Positions 1 to 7,330 are shown, numbered from the stretch's first letter. The stretch: 15,040 nucleotides of DNA from Candidatus Bipolaricaulota bacterium (GCA_025060555.1 JANXBC010000026.1:1-15040), one strand, 5' to 3'. Notes: generated by a model not told the origin, from the sequence alone. Program-made: numbers and translations.

Positions 1-613
1 CGTCTGCGGTGGCGACCACGGGAAGCCCCAGTTTCCGCGCGAGGGCGACCTGTTTCCGGATGAGTTCTGTATTTCGCTCTAACCCATGATCTTGAAGCTC
101 TATATAAAAGCGACCAGCAAAAATCTCCGCTAGTTTCCCCGCGACCTCCTTGGCCTCCCTCACTTGATCTTGGAGAAGAAGCCGCTGGATTTCCCCGGAT
201 TCACAAGCGGAAAGGGCAATCAGGCCCGCATTATGTGTGGCGAGCAAGTCCAAGTCCACGCGGGGCTTGTAATAGAAACCCTCGGTGTGGGCGCGGTTCA
301 CAAGAATAAGGAGATTCCTCCACCCTTCCTCATCTTGGGCCAAAACCACCAGGTGATAGGGGGAACGATCGGCCACCGGATCGTGGGTGAACCTTGAACC
401 CTGAGCTATATAAAGCTCAGCCCCGAGGATTGGCTTCAGGTCCGCCTCTTGGCAAGCTTGATAGAATTTTATGGCTCCGGAAAGGACGCCGTGATCGGTG
501 AGGGCCAGGGCCCGCATGCTATGCCGGCTAGCTTCCTCAACGAGCTCACTTATTCGGCACATAGCATCAAGAAGGGAGTATTCGGAGTGCACGTGTAAGT
601 GGACAAACTCCAT
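1..613 (-). CDS. dnaE: DNA polymerase III alpha subunit, N-terminal part (runs off left edge)
   Basis: The first 204 codons of the replicative polymerase alpha subunit; the rest lies beyond the left edge. The ATG at 611-613 follows a strong Shine-Dalgarno (GGAGGTGAGG, about 6 bases upstream). The visible part is the PHP domain: it opens MEFVHLHVHSEYSLLD, then shows ALTDHG near residue 40, LGAELY, YHLVVLAQ, GFYYKPRVD, ALSACESGEI and VVATAD at the edge, all in the order typical of DnaE. The HxHxH pattern (H5, H7, H9) keeps the metal-ligand histidines that the E. coli protein has partly lost (there HLRVH), so the PHP site may still bind metal. It starts 7 bp after the ftsB-like gene and is probably co-transcribed with eno and ftsB. 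Identification is secure; DnaE1 and DnaE2/3 types cannot be separated from this part alone. Confidence 0.95.
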   Translation of the reverse strand, partial: MEFVHLHVHSEYSLLDAMCRISELVEEASRHSMRALALTDHGVLSGAIKFYQACQEADLKPILGAELYIAQGSRFTHDPVADRSPYHLVVLAQDEEGWRNLLILVNRAHTEGFYYKPRVDLDLLATHNAGLIALSACESGEIQRLLLQDQVREAKEVAGKLAEIFAGRFYIELQDHGLERNTELIRKQVALARKLGLPVVATAD

Positions 614-620
614 GCTTCCC

Positions 621-920
621 TCACCTCCGGCGGATCAGGATCACAAGTTCCTCATCAGGATAGGCCCAGCGCAAGACCTCGCGAGCCTTTTGTTCCACTA
701 CCCCTGGGGTCGCAGCCTGTTGGATTGCCCCTTTTAAGGCCTCGATCTCTGCCCAAAGCTCGTTTTGTTTTTCTCGCAGATTGCGGACCTCGCGAGCGGT
801 GGTGGAGATGGCCCACACCCGCAGGCCAAAGATAGCTCCAATCCCCGCGAGGAGAATGGCGCCAATGATGAGCCAAGTCCAGGGTTTACCGGCTTGGCCA
901 CTTCGCCATCGGCGGCTCAT
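621..920 (-). CDS. ftsB: DivIC/FtsB-like septum formation protein
   Basis: A 99-aa bitopic membrane protein of the FtsB/DivIC family, which joins FtsL and FtsQ/DivIB in the divisome and controls septal peptidoglycan synthesis. A short basic N-terminus (MSRRWRSGQAGK) is followed by one membrane segment (about residues 14-37, LIIGAILLAGIGAIFG). Next comes a charged coiled coil (about 42-72, NLREKQNELWAEIEALK), then the family's closing pattern AREVLRWAYPDEELVIL, where an arginine/leucine helix precedes a P-x-E turn. I chose the ATG at 918-920; an in-frame TTG at 930-932 would add four residues. Either start lies inside the 3' end of eno (about 35 bp overlap), which implies translational coupling. 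The eno-ftsB order is common in bacteria. The symbol is given by family and context; divIC is an equally valid name. Confidence 0.82.
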   Translation of the reverse strand: MSRRWRSGQAGKPWTWLIIGAILLAGIGAIFGLRVWAISTTAREVRNLREKQNELWAEIEALKGAIQQAATPGVVEQKAREVLRWAYPDEELVILIRRR

Positions 921-2145
921 AAATGTCTTCAATGCGCAAAAGCTCGTTGTATTTAGCCACGCGCTCCGAGCGGGAAAGGGATCCAGTCTTTATTTGGCCA
1001 CATCCCGTTCCCACCGCAAAATGCGCGATGGAAACATCCTCCGTCTCGCCAGAGCGGTGGGAAATCACGCAGTTATAGCCCGCACTCCGCGCGAGTTCCA
1101 TGGTCTGAAGCGTTTCAGAAACAGTGCCGATCTGATTGAGTTTGATGAGGATGGCGTTGGCCACGTTATCACGGATCCCCCGCTCCAGTCGCTCAGGGTT
1201 GGTGACAAACACATCGTCGCCCACAAGTTGGACCTTCCCGCCCAGCGCATGGGTGAGGCGGGCCCAGCCATCCCAGTCCTCCTCAGCCATCCCGTCCTCA
1301 ATGGAAATAATGGGGTAACGTTTGATCCACTCCTCATAAAGCTCGATGAGCTCCAGAGCCGTTTTTTCTCCCGCGAGCTCGTAGCGTTTCCCTTGGGGGT
1401 CAAAGAATGCGGTTGCCGCACAATCCAAAGCCAAAGCCACATCTTTGCCTGGTTCGTAACCGCTTTCTTCAATGGCCCGCATGAGGAATTTCAAAGCGTC
1501 CTCATCGGAGGGAAGGCGCGGGGCGAACCCTCCCTCATCGCCCACAGCCACGGAGTACCCTTCGGACTTGAGCAGTTTCCGGAGGGTATGGAACACCTCA
1601 GCGCCGTACCGTAAGGCTTCCGCAAATGTTTCTGCGCCGATGGGAACGATCATGAACTCTTGGATGGCCAAACCACTGTCGGCGTGGGCCCCGCCGTTGA
1701 TCACGTTCATGAGGGGGATGGGCATGCGGCCGGAGCGCGCGCCCGCCAAGTATTTAAAGAGGGGAAGCCCTAAAGAAGCGGCCGCCGCCTTGCACACGGC
1801 CAGCGACACCCCAAGGATAGCGTTGGCCCCCAAGCGACTTTTATTGGGCGTGCCATCTAGTTCCACGAGGAGAGCATCGATCTCCTCTTGCCAAAGCGGA
1901 TCAAGCCCGACGATCTCCGGAGCGATGATCTCATTCACATTGCGCACAGCCTGGAGGACCCCTCTTCCATGGTATCGTTTGTCTTTGTCCCGCAGTTCGA
2001 GGGCTTCATAAGTCCCGGTGGAGGCACCAGAGGGCACTGCAGCCCGGGCCTCCGTGCCGTCATCCAAGAGGATCTCCACCTCCACAGTGGGGTTTCCGCG
2101 CGAGTCCAAAATTTCCCTGGCCCACACATCCTCAATGATTGGCAT
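886..2145 (-). CDS. eno: Enolase (phosphopyruvate hydratase)
   Basis: Full-length 419-aa enolase, interconverting 2-phosphoglycerate and phosphoenolpyruvate in glycolysis and gluconeogenesis; cytoplasmic and Mg-dependent. Family landmarks are in order: REILDSRGNPTVEVE near residue 10, SGASTGTYEALELRD at 39, NVINGGAHADSGLAIQEFM with H154 and E163, VGDEGGFAP with catalytic E204, metal ligands D241, E283 (SIEDGMAEEDW) and D310 (LVGDDVFVTNP), catalytic K335 (IKLNQIGTVSET), SHRSGETED at 362, and K386 (QIKTGS). All key residues are present, so it should be active. The ATG at 2143-2145 has the Shine-Dalgarno GAGGTGAT. It is followed by overlapping ftsB and then dnaE. The 62 bp upstream separate it from permease C1; I see neither a convincing terminator nor a strong promoter there, so read-through from the transporter genes is possible. 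Confidence 0.98.
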   Translation of the reverse strand: MPIIEDVWAREILDSRGNPTVEVEILLDDGTEARAAVPSGASTGTYEALELRDKDKRYHGRGVLQAVRNVNEIIAPEIVGLDPLWQEEIDALLVELDGTPNKSRLGANAILGVSLAVCKAAAASLGLPLFKYLAGARSGRMPIPLMNVINGGAHADSGLAIQEFMIVPIGAETFAEALRYGAEVFHTLRKLLKSEGYSVAVGDEGGFAPRLPSDEDALKFLMRAIEESGYEPGKDVALALDCAATAFFDPQGKRYELAGEKTALELIELYEEWIKRYPIISIEDGMAEEDWDGWARLTHALGGKVQLVGDDVFVTNPERLERGIRDNVANAILIKLNQIGTVSETLQTMELARSAGYNCVISHRSGETEDVSIAHFAVGTGCGQIKTGSLSRSERVAKYNELLRIEDIYEPPMAKWPSR

Positions 2146-2207
2146 AGGATCACCTCGAAAAGAGTGTAGCCATTACTAAGAAGAAGGACCAGAGGAAAGG
2201 TGTCTAG

Positions 2208-3041
2208 CTAAAGGCGCCCTTTTAACCGGGGATCAAGGGCATCGCGTAAACCATCACCGAGAAGGTTAAAACCAAGAACAGAGAGGGCGATGGCCAAGCC
2301 TGGGAAAACAGCCACATGCGGAGCCACCCTGATGTATACCTGACTCCGGCCAAGCATAGTTCCCCATTCAGGGGTTGGCGGCTGTGCACCTAGCCCAAGG
2401 TAACCCAGTCCAGAAGCCCAGAGGATTGCTGAGGCGAGCTGCAGTGTAGAAAGGACAATGATCGGAGCCAAACAGTTGCGAAGGATATGCCGCCAGATGA
2501 TGGTTACGTTCCCAGCGCCCAAAGCCCGGGCAGCTTCTACAAATTCTTTCTCTCTGATCTCCAGCACAGATCCGCGCACCACACGCACATAAGTGGGGAC
2601 GAAAGAGATGCCCACTGCCAACATCGCGTTCCAAAGGCCAGGCCCGAGGATAGCTACCACGACAATGGCCAAAAGGATCCCAGGGAAAGCTAAGAGGATA
2701 TCCACAAGGCGCTGTACAAAAAGATCTAAAAGACCCCCATAAAAGCCGGAGAAAGCGCCTACGGGAACGCCAACGATGAGCCCAATGGCCACAGAAATAA
2801 CGGCCATCATGAGGGAAACCCGCGTACCGAAGACGATGCGTGCGAACATGTCCCGGCCAAGTTCATCTGTGCCGAAGGGATGCAAAACTGAGGGGGGCTT
2901 AAGCTTCTTTGCCAAAGAAAACTTATACGGGTCATGCGAAGCGATCTGCGGGGCAAAAACCGCAAACACTACGAACACCAAAATCACACATGCTCCGAAA
3001 ACAGCCAGGCGATGCCTAAGCAGACGCCGCAGGGTAATCAT
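2208..3041 (-). CDS. Oligopeptide/dipeptide ABC transporter permease, DppC/OppC type (system 1)
   Basis: A 277-aa inner-membrane permease, the DppC/OppC partner of an Opp/Dpp/Gsi-type importer. After the first membrane segment (about residues 12-31) it has the family sequence HPFGTDELGRDMFAR (55-68), then five further hydrophobic segments. The EAA loop that docks the ATPase is at about 169-193 (EAARALGAGNVTIIWRHILRN). It ends DALDPRLKGRL, a usual DppC ending. The ATG at 3039-3041 lies 3 bp after the permease B1 stop and has no clear Shine-Dalgarno of its own (GGTATGAATAGCCT precedes it), so translation is probably coupled to dppB1. It is the last gene of its transporter set. No ATPase gene follows; eno comes next. 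The substrate (peptide, oligosaccharide or nickel) cannot be read from the sequence. Confidence 0.93.
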   Translation of the reverse strand: MITLRRLLRHRLAVFGACVILVFVVFAVFAPQIASHDPYKFSLAKKLKPPSVLHPFGTDELGRDMFARIVFGTRVSLMMAVISVAIGLIVGVPVGAFSGFYGGLLDLFVQRLVDILLAFPGILLAIVVVAILGPGLWNAMLAVGISFVPTYVRVVRGSVLEIREKEFVEAARALGAGNVTIIWRHILRNCLAPIIVLSTLQLASAILWASGLGYLGLGAQPPTPEWGTMLGRSQVYIRVAPHVAVFPGLAIALSVLGFNLLGDGLRDALDPRLKGRL

Positions 3042-3044
3042 AGG

Positions 3045-3965
3045 CTATTCATACCGAATCCGGGGATTGATGGCCCCATAAAGAAGGTCTACCACGAGGT
3101 TTATAAATACAAAGCATACAGCAATCATAAGCACAGTCCCTTGGATCACTGGGTAGTCCCGCGCGCTTACGGAGTCCACCACAAGCCGCCCTACCCCAGG
3201 CCAGGCAAATACGGTCTCTGTAAGCACTGCTCCTGAAAGCAACGCACCAAAGCGGAGCCCAACGATGGTGACGATGGGAATCAAAGCGTTACGCAAAGCA
3301 TGAATAAACACGGCCCGAGATTCTCGCGCACCTTTGGCTCGCGCGGTGACAATGTACTCCTGCCGCAGGACTTCTAAGAGAGTTGAGCGGGTGAAGCGGG
3401 CCACGAGGGCGATGGAGGAAGCAGCAAGGGTTACAGAAGGTAGGATTAAATGAGCCAAGCCTCCGCGGCCCGCCGCCGGAAGCCATCCAAGACGTACCGA
3501 GAACAAGAGCATCAGCATGAGGCCTAGCCAGAACACGGGCATGGAGAGGCCCACTAACGAGAAAAACATGCTGACATGGTCGAAAACAGAATAGGGCCTT
3601 GTGGCTGAAATAATCCCCACAAGGATCCCGAATAGCAAGGTAAGAAAAAGGCTAACGGAAGTGAGCTCGAGGGTAGGAACAAAGCGAGTCCAAACTTCTT
3701 GAGCGACTGGCAGGCCAGTACGGATGGAGCGCCCCAAATCCCCTTGGAAAAGTCCACCCAGGAAACGCGCAAATTGGATATGCACAGGAAGGTCGAGGCC
3801 TAATTCTTTCCGAACGCGTTCGATGTATTCCTGAGTGGCATGTACACCGGCCATGGCCTGAGCAGGATCACCCGGCAGGACCCGTACGATGCTGAACACG
3901 ATGAAAGTGACCCCCAACAAGGTGGGGATAGCCACAAGGAGACGCCGGACGAGGTAACTTAGCAT
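3045..3965 (-). CDS. Oligopeptide/dipeptide ABC transporter permease, DppB/OppB type (system 1)
   Basis: A 306-aa inner-membrane permease. The N-terminus MLSYLVRRLLVAIPTLLGVT is the standard DppB/GsiC start and fixes the ATG at 3963-3965. LPGDP follows the first membrane segment at 30-34, then LGLDLPVHIQF and GDLGRSIRTG. The EAA loop is at about 207-231 (ARAKGARESRAVFIHALRN), followed by GAVLTETVFAWPGVGRLVVDSV and the ending INPRIRYE. Six membrane segments are expected. It pairs with DppC1 just downstream. Its initiation region is unusual: the best Shine-Dalgarno (GAGGAG, 3997-4002) is separated from the start codon by a GC-rich hairpin, described separately. It is paralogous to the DppB-type gene at 8239-9258, but shorter by a loop of about 30 residues. 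Confidence 0.94.
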   Translation of the reverse strand: MLSYLVRRLLVAIPTLLGVTFIVFSIVRVLPGDPAQAMAGVHATQEYIERVRKELGLDLPVHIQFARFLGGLFQGDLGRSIRTGLPVAQEVWTRFVPTLELTSVSLFLTLLFGILVGIISATRPYSVFDHVSMFFSLVGLSMPVFWLGLMLMLLFSVRLGWLPAAGRGGLAHLILPSVTLAASSIALVARFTRSTLLEVLRQEYIVTARAKGARESRAVFIHALRNALIPIVTIVGLRFGALLSGAVLTETVFAWPGVGRLVVDSVSARDYPVIQGTVLMIAVCFVFINLVVDLLYGAINPRIRYE

Positions 3966-4002
3966 AAAAAGGGCCCGCCGGGCCAGCGGGCCCTTTCTCC
4001 TC
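3966..4002 (-). promoter_or_regulatory. Hairpin between Shine-Dalgarno and start of permease B1; possible attenuator
   Basis: On the minus strand, GAGGAG (4002-3997) is followed by AAA, an 8-bp GC-only stem GGGCCCGC/GCGGGCCC (3986-3993 with 3971-3978, 7-nt loop), TTTTT and then the ATG. Flanking A/T pairs can extend the stem to 11 bp. The shape is that of an intrinsic terminator whose T-run touches the next start codon. It may let only part of the binding-protein transcripts continue into the permeases. Linear spacing from GAGGAG to ATG is 31 nt, too long; with the 8-bp stem folded it becomes 8 nt. Structure is seen directly; function is inferred. Confidence 0.7.
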
Positions 4003-4011
4003 TTTCAGGCC

Positions 4012-5538
4012 TTATTCAAGCCAAGCGCGGTGAGCTAAGATGTATTCGCGGGGGTGATGGATCAGCCCTTTCACTTTGGTGCTCTGAGCATTGATCTGCA
4101 TCTCATAGTGGAGGAACAGCCAGCCCGCGTCTTCCCAGAGGACCTTGATGGCCTCAGCGTAAATGGCCTTGCGGGCCTCCGGGTCCGGGGTGACGCGGCC
4201 CTGCTCCAAGAGCGCATCGACCACAGGGTTGGAGTAGAAGCTGCGGTTGGAGCCCTTGGGGGCCCATTCGCTGGTGTGGAAAAGCGGGAACAATCCGTAG
4301 TCGGCGTCCAAAGTCACGCAGCCCCAGCCGAGCATGAACATGTCGAAGGTGGCCTCTTGCACAGGCTTACGCAAGAAAGCCAGGTAGGCTGCCCATTCCA
4401 TCGTGATCAGTTCTGCTTCAATGCCAACCTCACGCAAGTAGGCTTGGACCGCTTCGGCAATAGCCGCATCCATCATGTATCGCCCAGTAGGATGGTATAA
4501 CGTGCACTTGAAGCCCCTCGGAATACCAGCTTCATCCAAGAGTTTTCTGGCTTTCTCCGGATCGTAGGGATAAGGATTTTGCCCTGTATGCCCGAAGATC
4601 AATGGCATGATGGGCGCATCAGAAACACCACCTGCTCCCCCTAAGATCTCTTTTACAATCGCTTCTTTATCCACCGCATAGTTCAGGGCCTGACGCACAC
4701 GCACATCCGTCCATGGTGCACGCTGGTAATTGAACGCAATGTAGATGGTGCGCACACCCGGGACTCTTACCACCTCAAGCCCGGGAGTGGCAGCAACGCG
4801 CGGGGCATCCAAGGGTGGTACGCGCATGACAGCATGCACTTGGCCAGTTTCCAGCAATACGAGCCGAGTAGCATCCGATGGCACTACTTTAAACACCACG
4901 GAATCCACGTACGGCTTTGAGCCCCAATAATCATCGTTACGTACTAAGCGAACATATTCGCCGCGTACCCACTTATCAAACTTAAACGGACCGGTCCCGA
5001 CAGGAGCCATGATCTCTTGCCCTTCAGGAAGCTCCGCGATTTGCTTTGGGCTAACAATGGCCACAAAGTTGTGGGTAAGGTGAGCGATGATGGGAGCAAA
5101 AGGTTTGTCCAAATTAAGGCGTACTGTGTACTCGTCAACCGCTTCAATTGTTTGAACCCGCGGGAAGAGCAGGAAAGCGTAAGTAGCCTTGCGGAAGCGC
5201 TCCAGGTTGACCTTCACCGCTTCAGCATTGAATGGGGTGCCATCATGGAACTTTACGCCTTTGCGAAGGTGCAAGATTAAGGTCAGGTTGTCTTCAGAAA
5301 ATTCCCATGATTCAGCCAGAAGCGGAGCTACTTCCAACTCCTCGGTCATGGTGAGTAAGGTTTCCGCAACGTGGGTGAGGACCATGCCAGCGGGCGCGGA
5401 AGTAATTTTGTTTGGGTCAAGGGACTCCGGATCTGTACCAAATGCGATGATTAGCTCACCGCCAACTTTCGGTACCTGCGCCAAGGCTAAAACACTGGCC
5501 AACACCGTCAATACGAACACTAAAGACCTATGCCGCAT
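4012..5538 (-). CDS. Peptide/oligosaccharide ABC transporter substrate-binding protein (SBP_bac_5, system 1)
   Basis: A 508-aa extracytoplasmic solute-binding protein of family 5 (DppA/OppA/NikA type). It starts MRHRSLVFVLTVLASVLALA, a signal peptide with likely cleavage at ALA-Q (residues 20-21) and no lipobox cysteine, so it is expected to be free in the periplasm. Family landmarks: GTDPESLDPN (34-43), PLLAESWEFSEDNLTL, LRKGVKFHDGTPFNAEAV (91-108), GTGPFKFDKW, and VRQALNYAVDKEAIV. I chose the ATG at 5536-5538, not an ATG at 5592, because it gives the signal peptide start, has GGGGGTGG about 5 bases upstream, and lies below a TATAAT box that the longer form would contain. It is separated from permeases B1 and C1 by a hairpin only, so they probably form one import system. 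The ligand is unknown. Confidence 0.93.
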   Translation of the reverse strand: MRHRSLVFVLTVLASVLALAQVPKVGGELIIAFGTDPESLDPNKITSAPAGMVLTHVAETLLTMTEELEVAPLLAESWEFSEDNLTLILHLRKGVKFHDGTPFNAEAVKVNLERFRKATYAFLLFPRVQTIEAVDEYTVRLNLDKPFAPIIAHLTHNFVAIVSPKQIAELPEGQEIMAPVGTGPFKFDKWVRGEYVRLVRNDDYWGSKPYVDSVVFKVVPSDATRLVLLETGQVHAVMRVPPLDAPRVAATPGLEVVRVPGVRTIYIAFNYQRAPWTDVRVRQALNYAVDKEAIVKEILGGAGGVSDAPIMPLIFGHTGQNPYPYDPEKARKLLDEAGIPRGFKCTLYHPTGRYMMDAAIAEAVQAYLREVGIEAELITMEWAAYLAFLRKPVQEATFDMFMLGWGCVTLDADYGLFPLFHTSEWAPKGSNRSFYSNPVVDALLEQGRVTPDPEARKAIYAEAIKVLWEDAGWLFLHYEMQINAQSTKVKGLIHHPREYILAHRAWLE

Positions 5539-5571
5539 CCTACCACCCCCTGAACAAGGTAAAATCACTGC

Positions 5572-5577
5572 ATTATA
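5572..5577 (-). promoter_or_regulatory. Minus-10 box of binding protein 1 promoter
   Basis: A perfect TATAAT on the minus strand, 33 bases upstream of the chosen start of binding protein 1 and just below the terminator of binding protein 2. The expected leader is about 27 nt. No good -35 hexamer sits 16-18 bases upstream (the sequence there is near CCTCAC), so the promoter may be weak or activator-dependent. Confidence 0.6.
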
Positions 5578-5620
5578 CAGCGGCCCTAGCATCAGTGAGG
5601 AGGCCTAACCCCAAGGCTTC

Positions 5621-5652
5621 AAAAAAGAGGGCTGGGGTTCCCAGCCCTCTTT
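5621..5652 (-). terminator. Intrinsic terminator of binding protein 2
   Basis: On the minus strand, an 11-bp perfect stem AGAGGGCTGGG / CCCAGCCCTCT (5640-5650 with 5626-5636, 3-nt loop), extendable to 13 bp, is followed by TTTTTTG. It starts 24 bp after the stop of binding protein 2 and ends transcription before the separate promoter of binding protein 1. A textbook Rho-independent terminator. Confidence 0.92.
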
Positions 5653-5675
5653 CCTTTTGCCTAGGAAAAGTTTAT

Positions 5676-7214
5676 CTATTCCTTATACAGGAGCTCGATG
5701 TGCGCCTCCATTGTGATATCGAGCACGATGCCCTTCACGTTCTTCTGGGCAACGAAGAACGCCTGCTGGTTGTTGGCCCAAAGCGGGATCCACGGCACGT
5801 CATAGGCGGAGAGGATCTGGATGGCTTGATATAGCCCAGCCCGAACCTTCTCGTCGATGGTACCGTAAGCTTTTTGCATGATTTGCCTATAAGCCGGGTA
5901 ATTGGGATGGCGGTTGAAGTAAGTGCCCATTGATTCTGGTGACTCTGTGGTCCAGGGAGCAAGGAAGTTGGAAGCCTCTAGGTAGTCTGGATACCAACCA
6001 AGAAGATACATATCAAATCCTCCCGCGGACATCTGCTTCAAGTAAGCCGCCCATTCCAAGCTTTGGATATTCACTTTGACCATCCCGGTTTCCTCGATGG
6101 CCTGCTTGAGCACCGCCGCTACGTCCGCTTCGGTTGTCCCATAGTGCGTCGGCGTATACCAGAGGTTCACCACAAGGGGGTTAGCCTCGGAGTAGCCGGC
6201 CTGGGCAAGGAGTGCGCGGGCTTTAGCTAAGTCGCGCTTGGGGAAAACGGGAATTGACGAGCCGGCGGGAGGAAGTCCCTCGGGAACCATGGTGTAGATT
6301 GGGGTGTTAAGGCCGGAAAAGACCTGCTGACATATCGCGTCCCGATTGACGGCATAGGCGATAGCTTGGCGGACTAACACGTTATCCACCGGGGGCTGGG
6401 TCACGTTGAAGAGCATGTAGCGGATGGACACGCTCGGCCCACGGACCACCTGCAAATTCGGATTCTTTTGTAGGTCGATAATGTCGATGGGGTTAAAGGT
6501 GCGGAAAGCTGCGTCGACATCCCCCGCTTCTACCGCTGCTCGGAGTGCGGCTTCGCTGCCGTATATGACCCAAACAATCCGCTTGGTTCGCGGTGCCGGC
6601 CCGAAATAGGTGGGAACAGCCTCGAGCACCACACGTTCATCTGGGACAAGCTCAACAATGCGATACGGACCAGTTCCCACATACCGTCCCCGACAGAACT
6701 CATTTTCCGGCGCACCCGCATAGATCAGCGAAGGAATAACGTTATCTGTCATGCGGATCAGGAAGGTGGCATCCGGATACTTAAGGGTAATGCGAACCGT
6801 AAGGTCACCCACGACCTCGATCCCTTTGATGACATCAGCAATGAGGAACACACCACCCTCTGGTCCATTTAGTCGAATCGTCCTATCCAAAGCCCACTTC
6901 ACCGCTTTAGCATCGCAGGGAGTGCCATCCCAAAAAACTACCCCAGGCCGGATGTGAAATGTATAAACAAGACCATCATCGGAAACTTCCCAGGACTCGG
7001 CAATGGACGGAACCAGTTCACAGGTTCCGGGCTCCAGGCGTATTAGTGCCTGCGTGGTATGCCGAAGTAGGTGCCATGTGAAATAGTCATAGCAGTTCTC
7101 AAACGAAAGCTCAGTAAATCTATCGATGGTTCCCAAGACAAGGATGTCACTGGCTCCCAAAACCAGCCATCCAACACAGCCCAACAAAATTACGCCTAAC
7201 ACAATTCTCCTCAT
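5676..7214 (-). CDS. Peptide/oligosaccharide ABC transporter substrate-binding protein (SBP_bac_5, system 2)
   Basis: A 512-aa family-5 solute-binding protein, only distantly similar to the neighbouring one at 4012-5538. The ATG at 7212-7214 has a strong Shine-Dalgarno (GAGGGGGTGAG). The N-terminus MRRIVLGVILLGCVGWLVLG is a signal peptide, with probable cleavage after LGA (residue 21). The LLGC at 10-13 resembles a lipobox, but the hydrophobic core continues past the cysteine, so lipidation is less likely. Landmarks: LVPSIAESWEVSDDGLVYTFHIRPGVVFWDGTP with AESWE at 73-77 and FWDGTP at 94-99, GTGPYRIVEL, VRQAIAYAVNRDAI, and SLEWAAYLKQMSAGGFDMYLLGW in the C-terminal lobe. It follows permeases B2 and C2 and probably serves them. 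It has its own promoter, so it can be made in excess of the permeases. Ligand unknown. Confidence 0.93.
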   Translation of the reverse strand: MRRIVLGVILLGCVGWLVLGASDILVLGTIDRFTELSFENCYDYFTWHLLRHTTQALIRLEPGTCELVPSIAESWEVSDDGLVYTFHIRPGVVFWDGTPCDAKAVKWALDRTIRLNGPEGGVFLIADVIKGIEVVGDLTVRITLKYPDATFLIRMTDNVIPSLIYAGAPENEFCRGRYVGTGPYRIVELVPDERVVLEAVPTYFGPAPRTKRIVWVIYGSEAALRAAVEAGDVDAAFRTFNPIDIIDLQKNPNLQVVRGPSVSIRYMLFNVTQPPVDNVLVRQAIAYAVNRDAICQQVFSGLNTPIYTMVPEGLPPAGSSIPVFPKRDLAKARALLAQAGYSEANPLVVNLWYTPTHYGTTEADVAAVLKQAIEETGMVKVNIQSLEWAAYLKQMSAGGFDMYLLGWYPDYLEASNFLAPWTTESPESMGTYFNRHPNYPAYRQIMQKAYGTIDEKVRAGLYQAIQILSAYDVPWIPLWANNQQAFFVAQKNVKGIVLDITMEAHIELLYKE

Positions 7215-7267
7215 CGGATACTCACCCCCTCAAGTTTTACGCTCGCAAATAGGTTGGCAAGCTACCA

Positions 7268-7277
7268 GGTGATCACC
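7268..7277. promoter_or_regulatory. Palindrome in the leader of binding protein 2
   Basis: GGTGATCACC is a perfect 10-bp palindrome in the roughly 80-nt untranslated leader of binding protein 2, between the promoter and the Shine-Dalgarno. It could be an operator, but it partly coincides with a second copy of the extended Shine-Dalgarno sequence GAGGGGGTGA (7273-7282), so it may also be chance. Confidence 0.25.
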
Positions 7278-7302
7278 CCCTCCCTTTAGTACGAATCCAA
7301 CT

Positions 7303-7330
7303 ATTATAGGCGGGCAACGCCCCTTGTCTA
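7303..7330 (-). promoter_or_regulatory. Sigma-70 type promoter of binding protein 2
   Basis: On the minus strand TAGACA (7330-7325; five of six consensus bases) is followed after 16 bases by a perfect TATAAT (7308-7303). The start of transcription is expected near 7295, giving a leader of about 80 nt before the ATG at 7214. The first three bases of the -35 box are also the TAG stop codon of permease C2. This is the best housekeeping promoter in the window. Confidence 0.78.

Noticed and set aside
781..1614. Long plus-strand open frame (277 codons) opposite eno
   Set aside because: Antisense shadow of the enolase coding region; no ribosome site, no family-like sequence, and eno is certain on the other strand. 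The same applies to 1472-2011.
2146..2207. Promoter or terminator between permease C1 and eno
   Set aside because: The only -10-like hexamer is TACACT (2168-2163) with a poor -35, and the short AAAGGGCGCCTTT palindrome at the end of permease C1 has no T-run or loop; neither is convincing.
5539..5592. Longer start for binding protein 1 at 5592
   Set aside because: It would add 18 residues before the signal peptide and contain the TATAAT box; the start at 5538 has the ribosome site.
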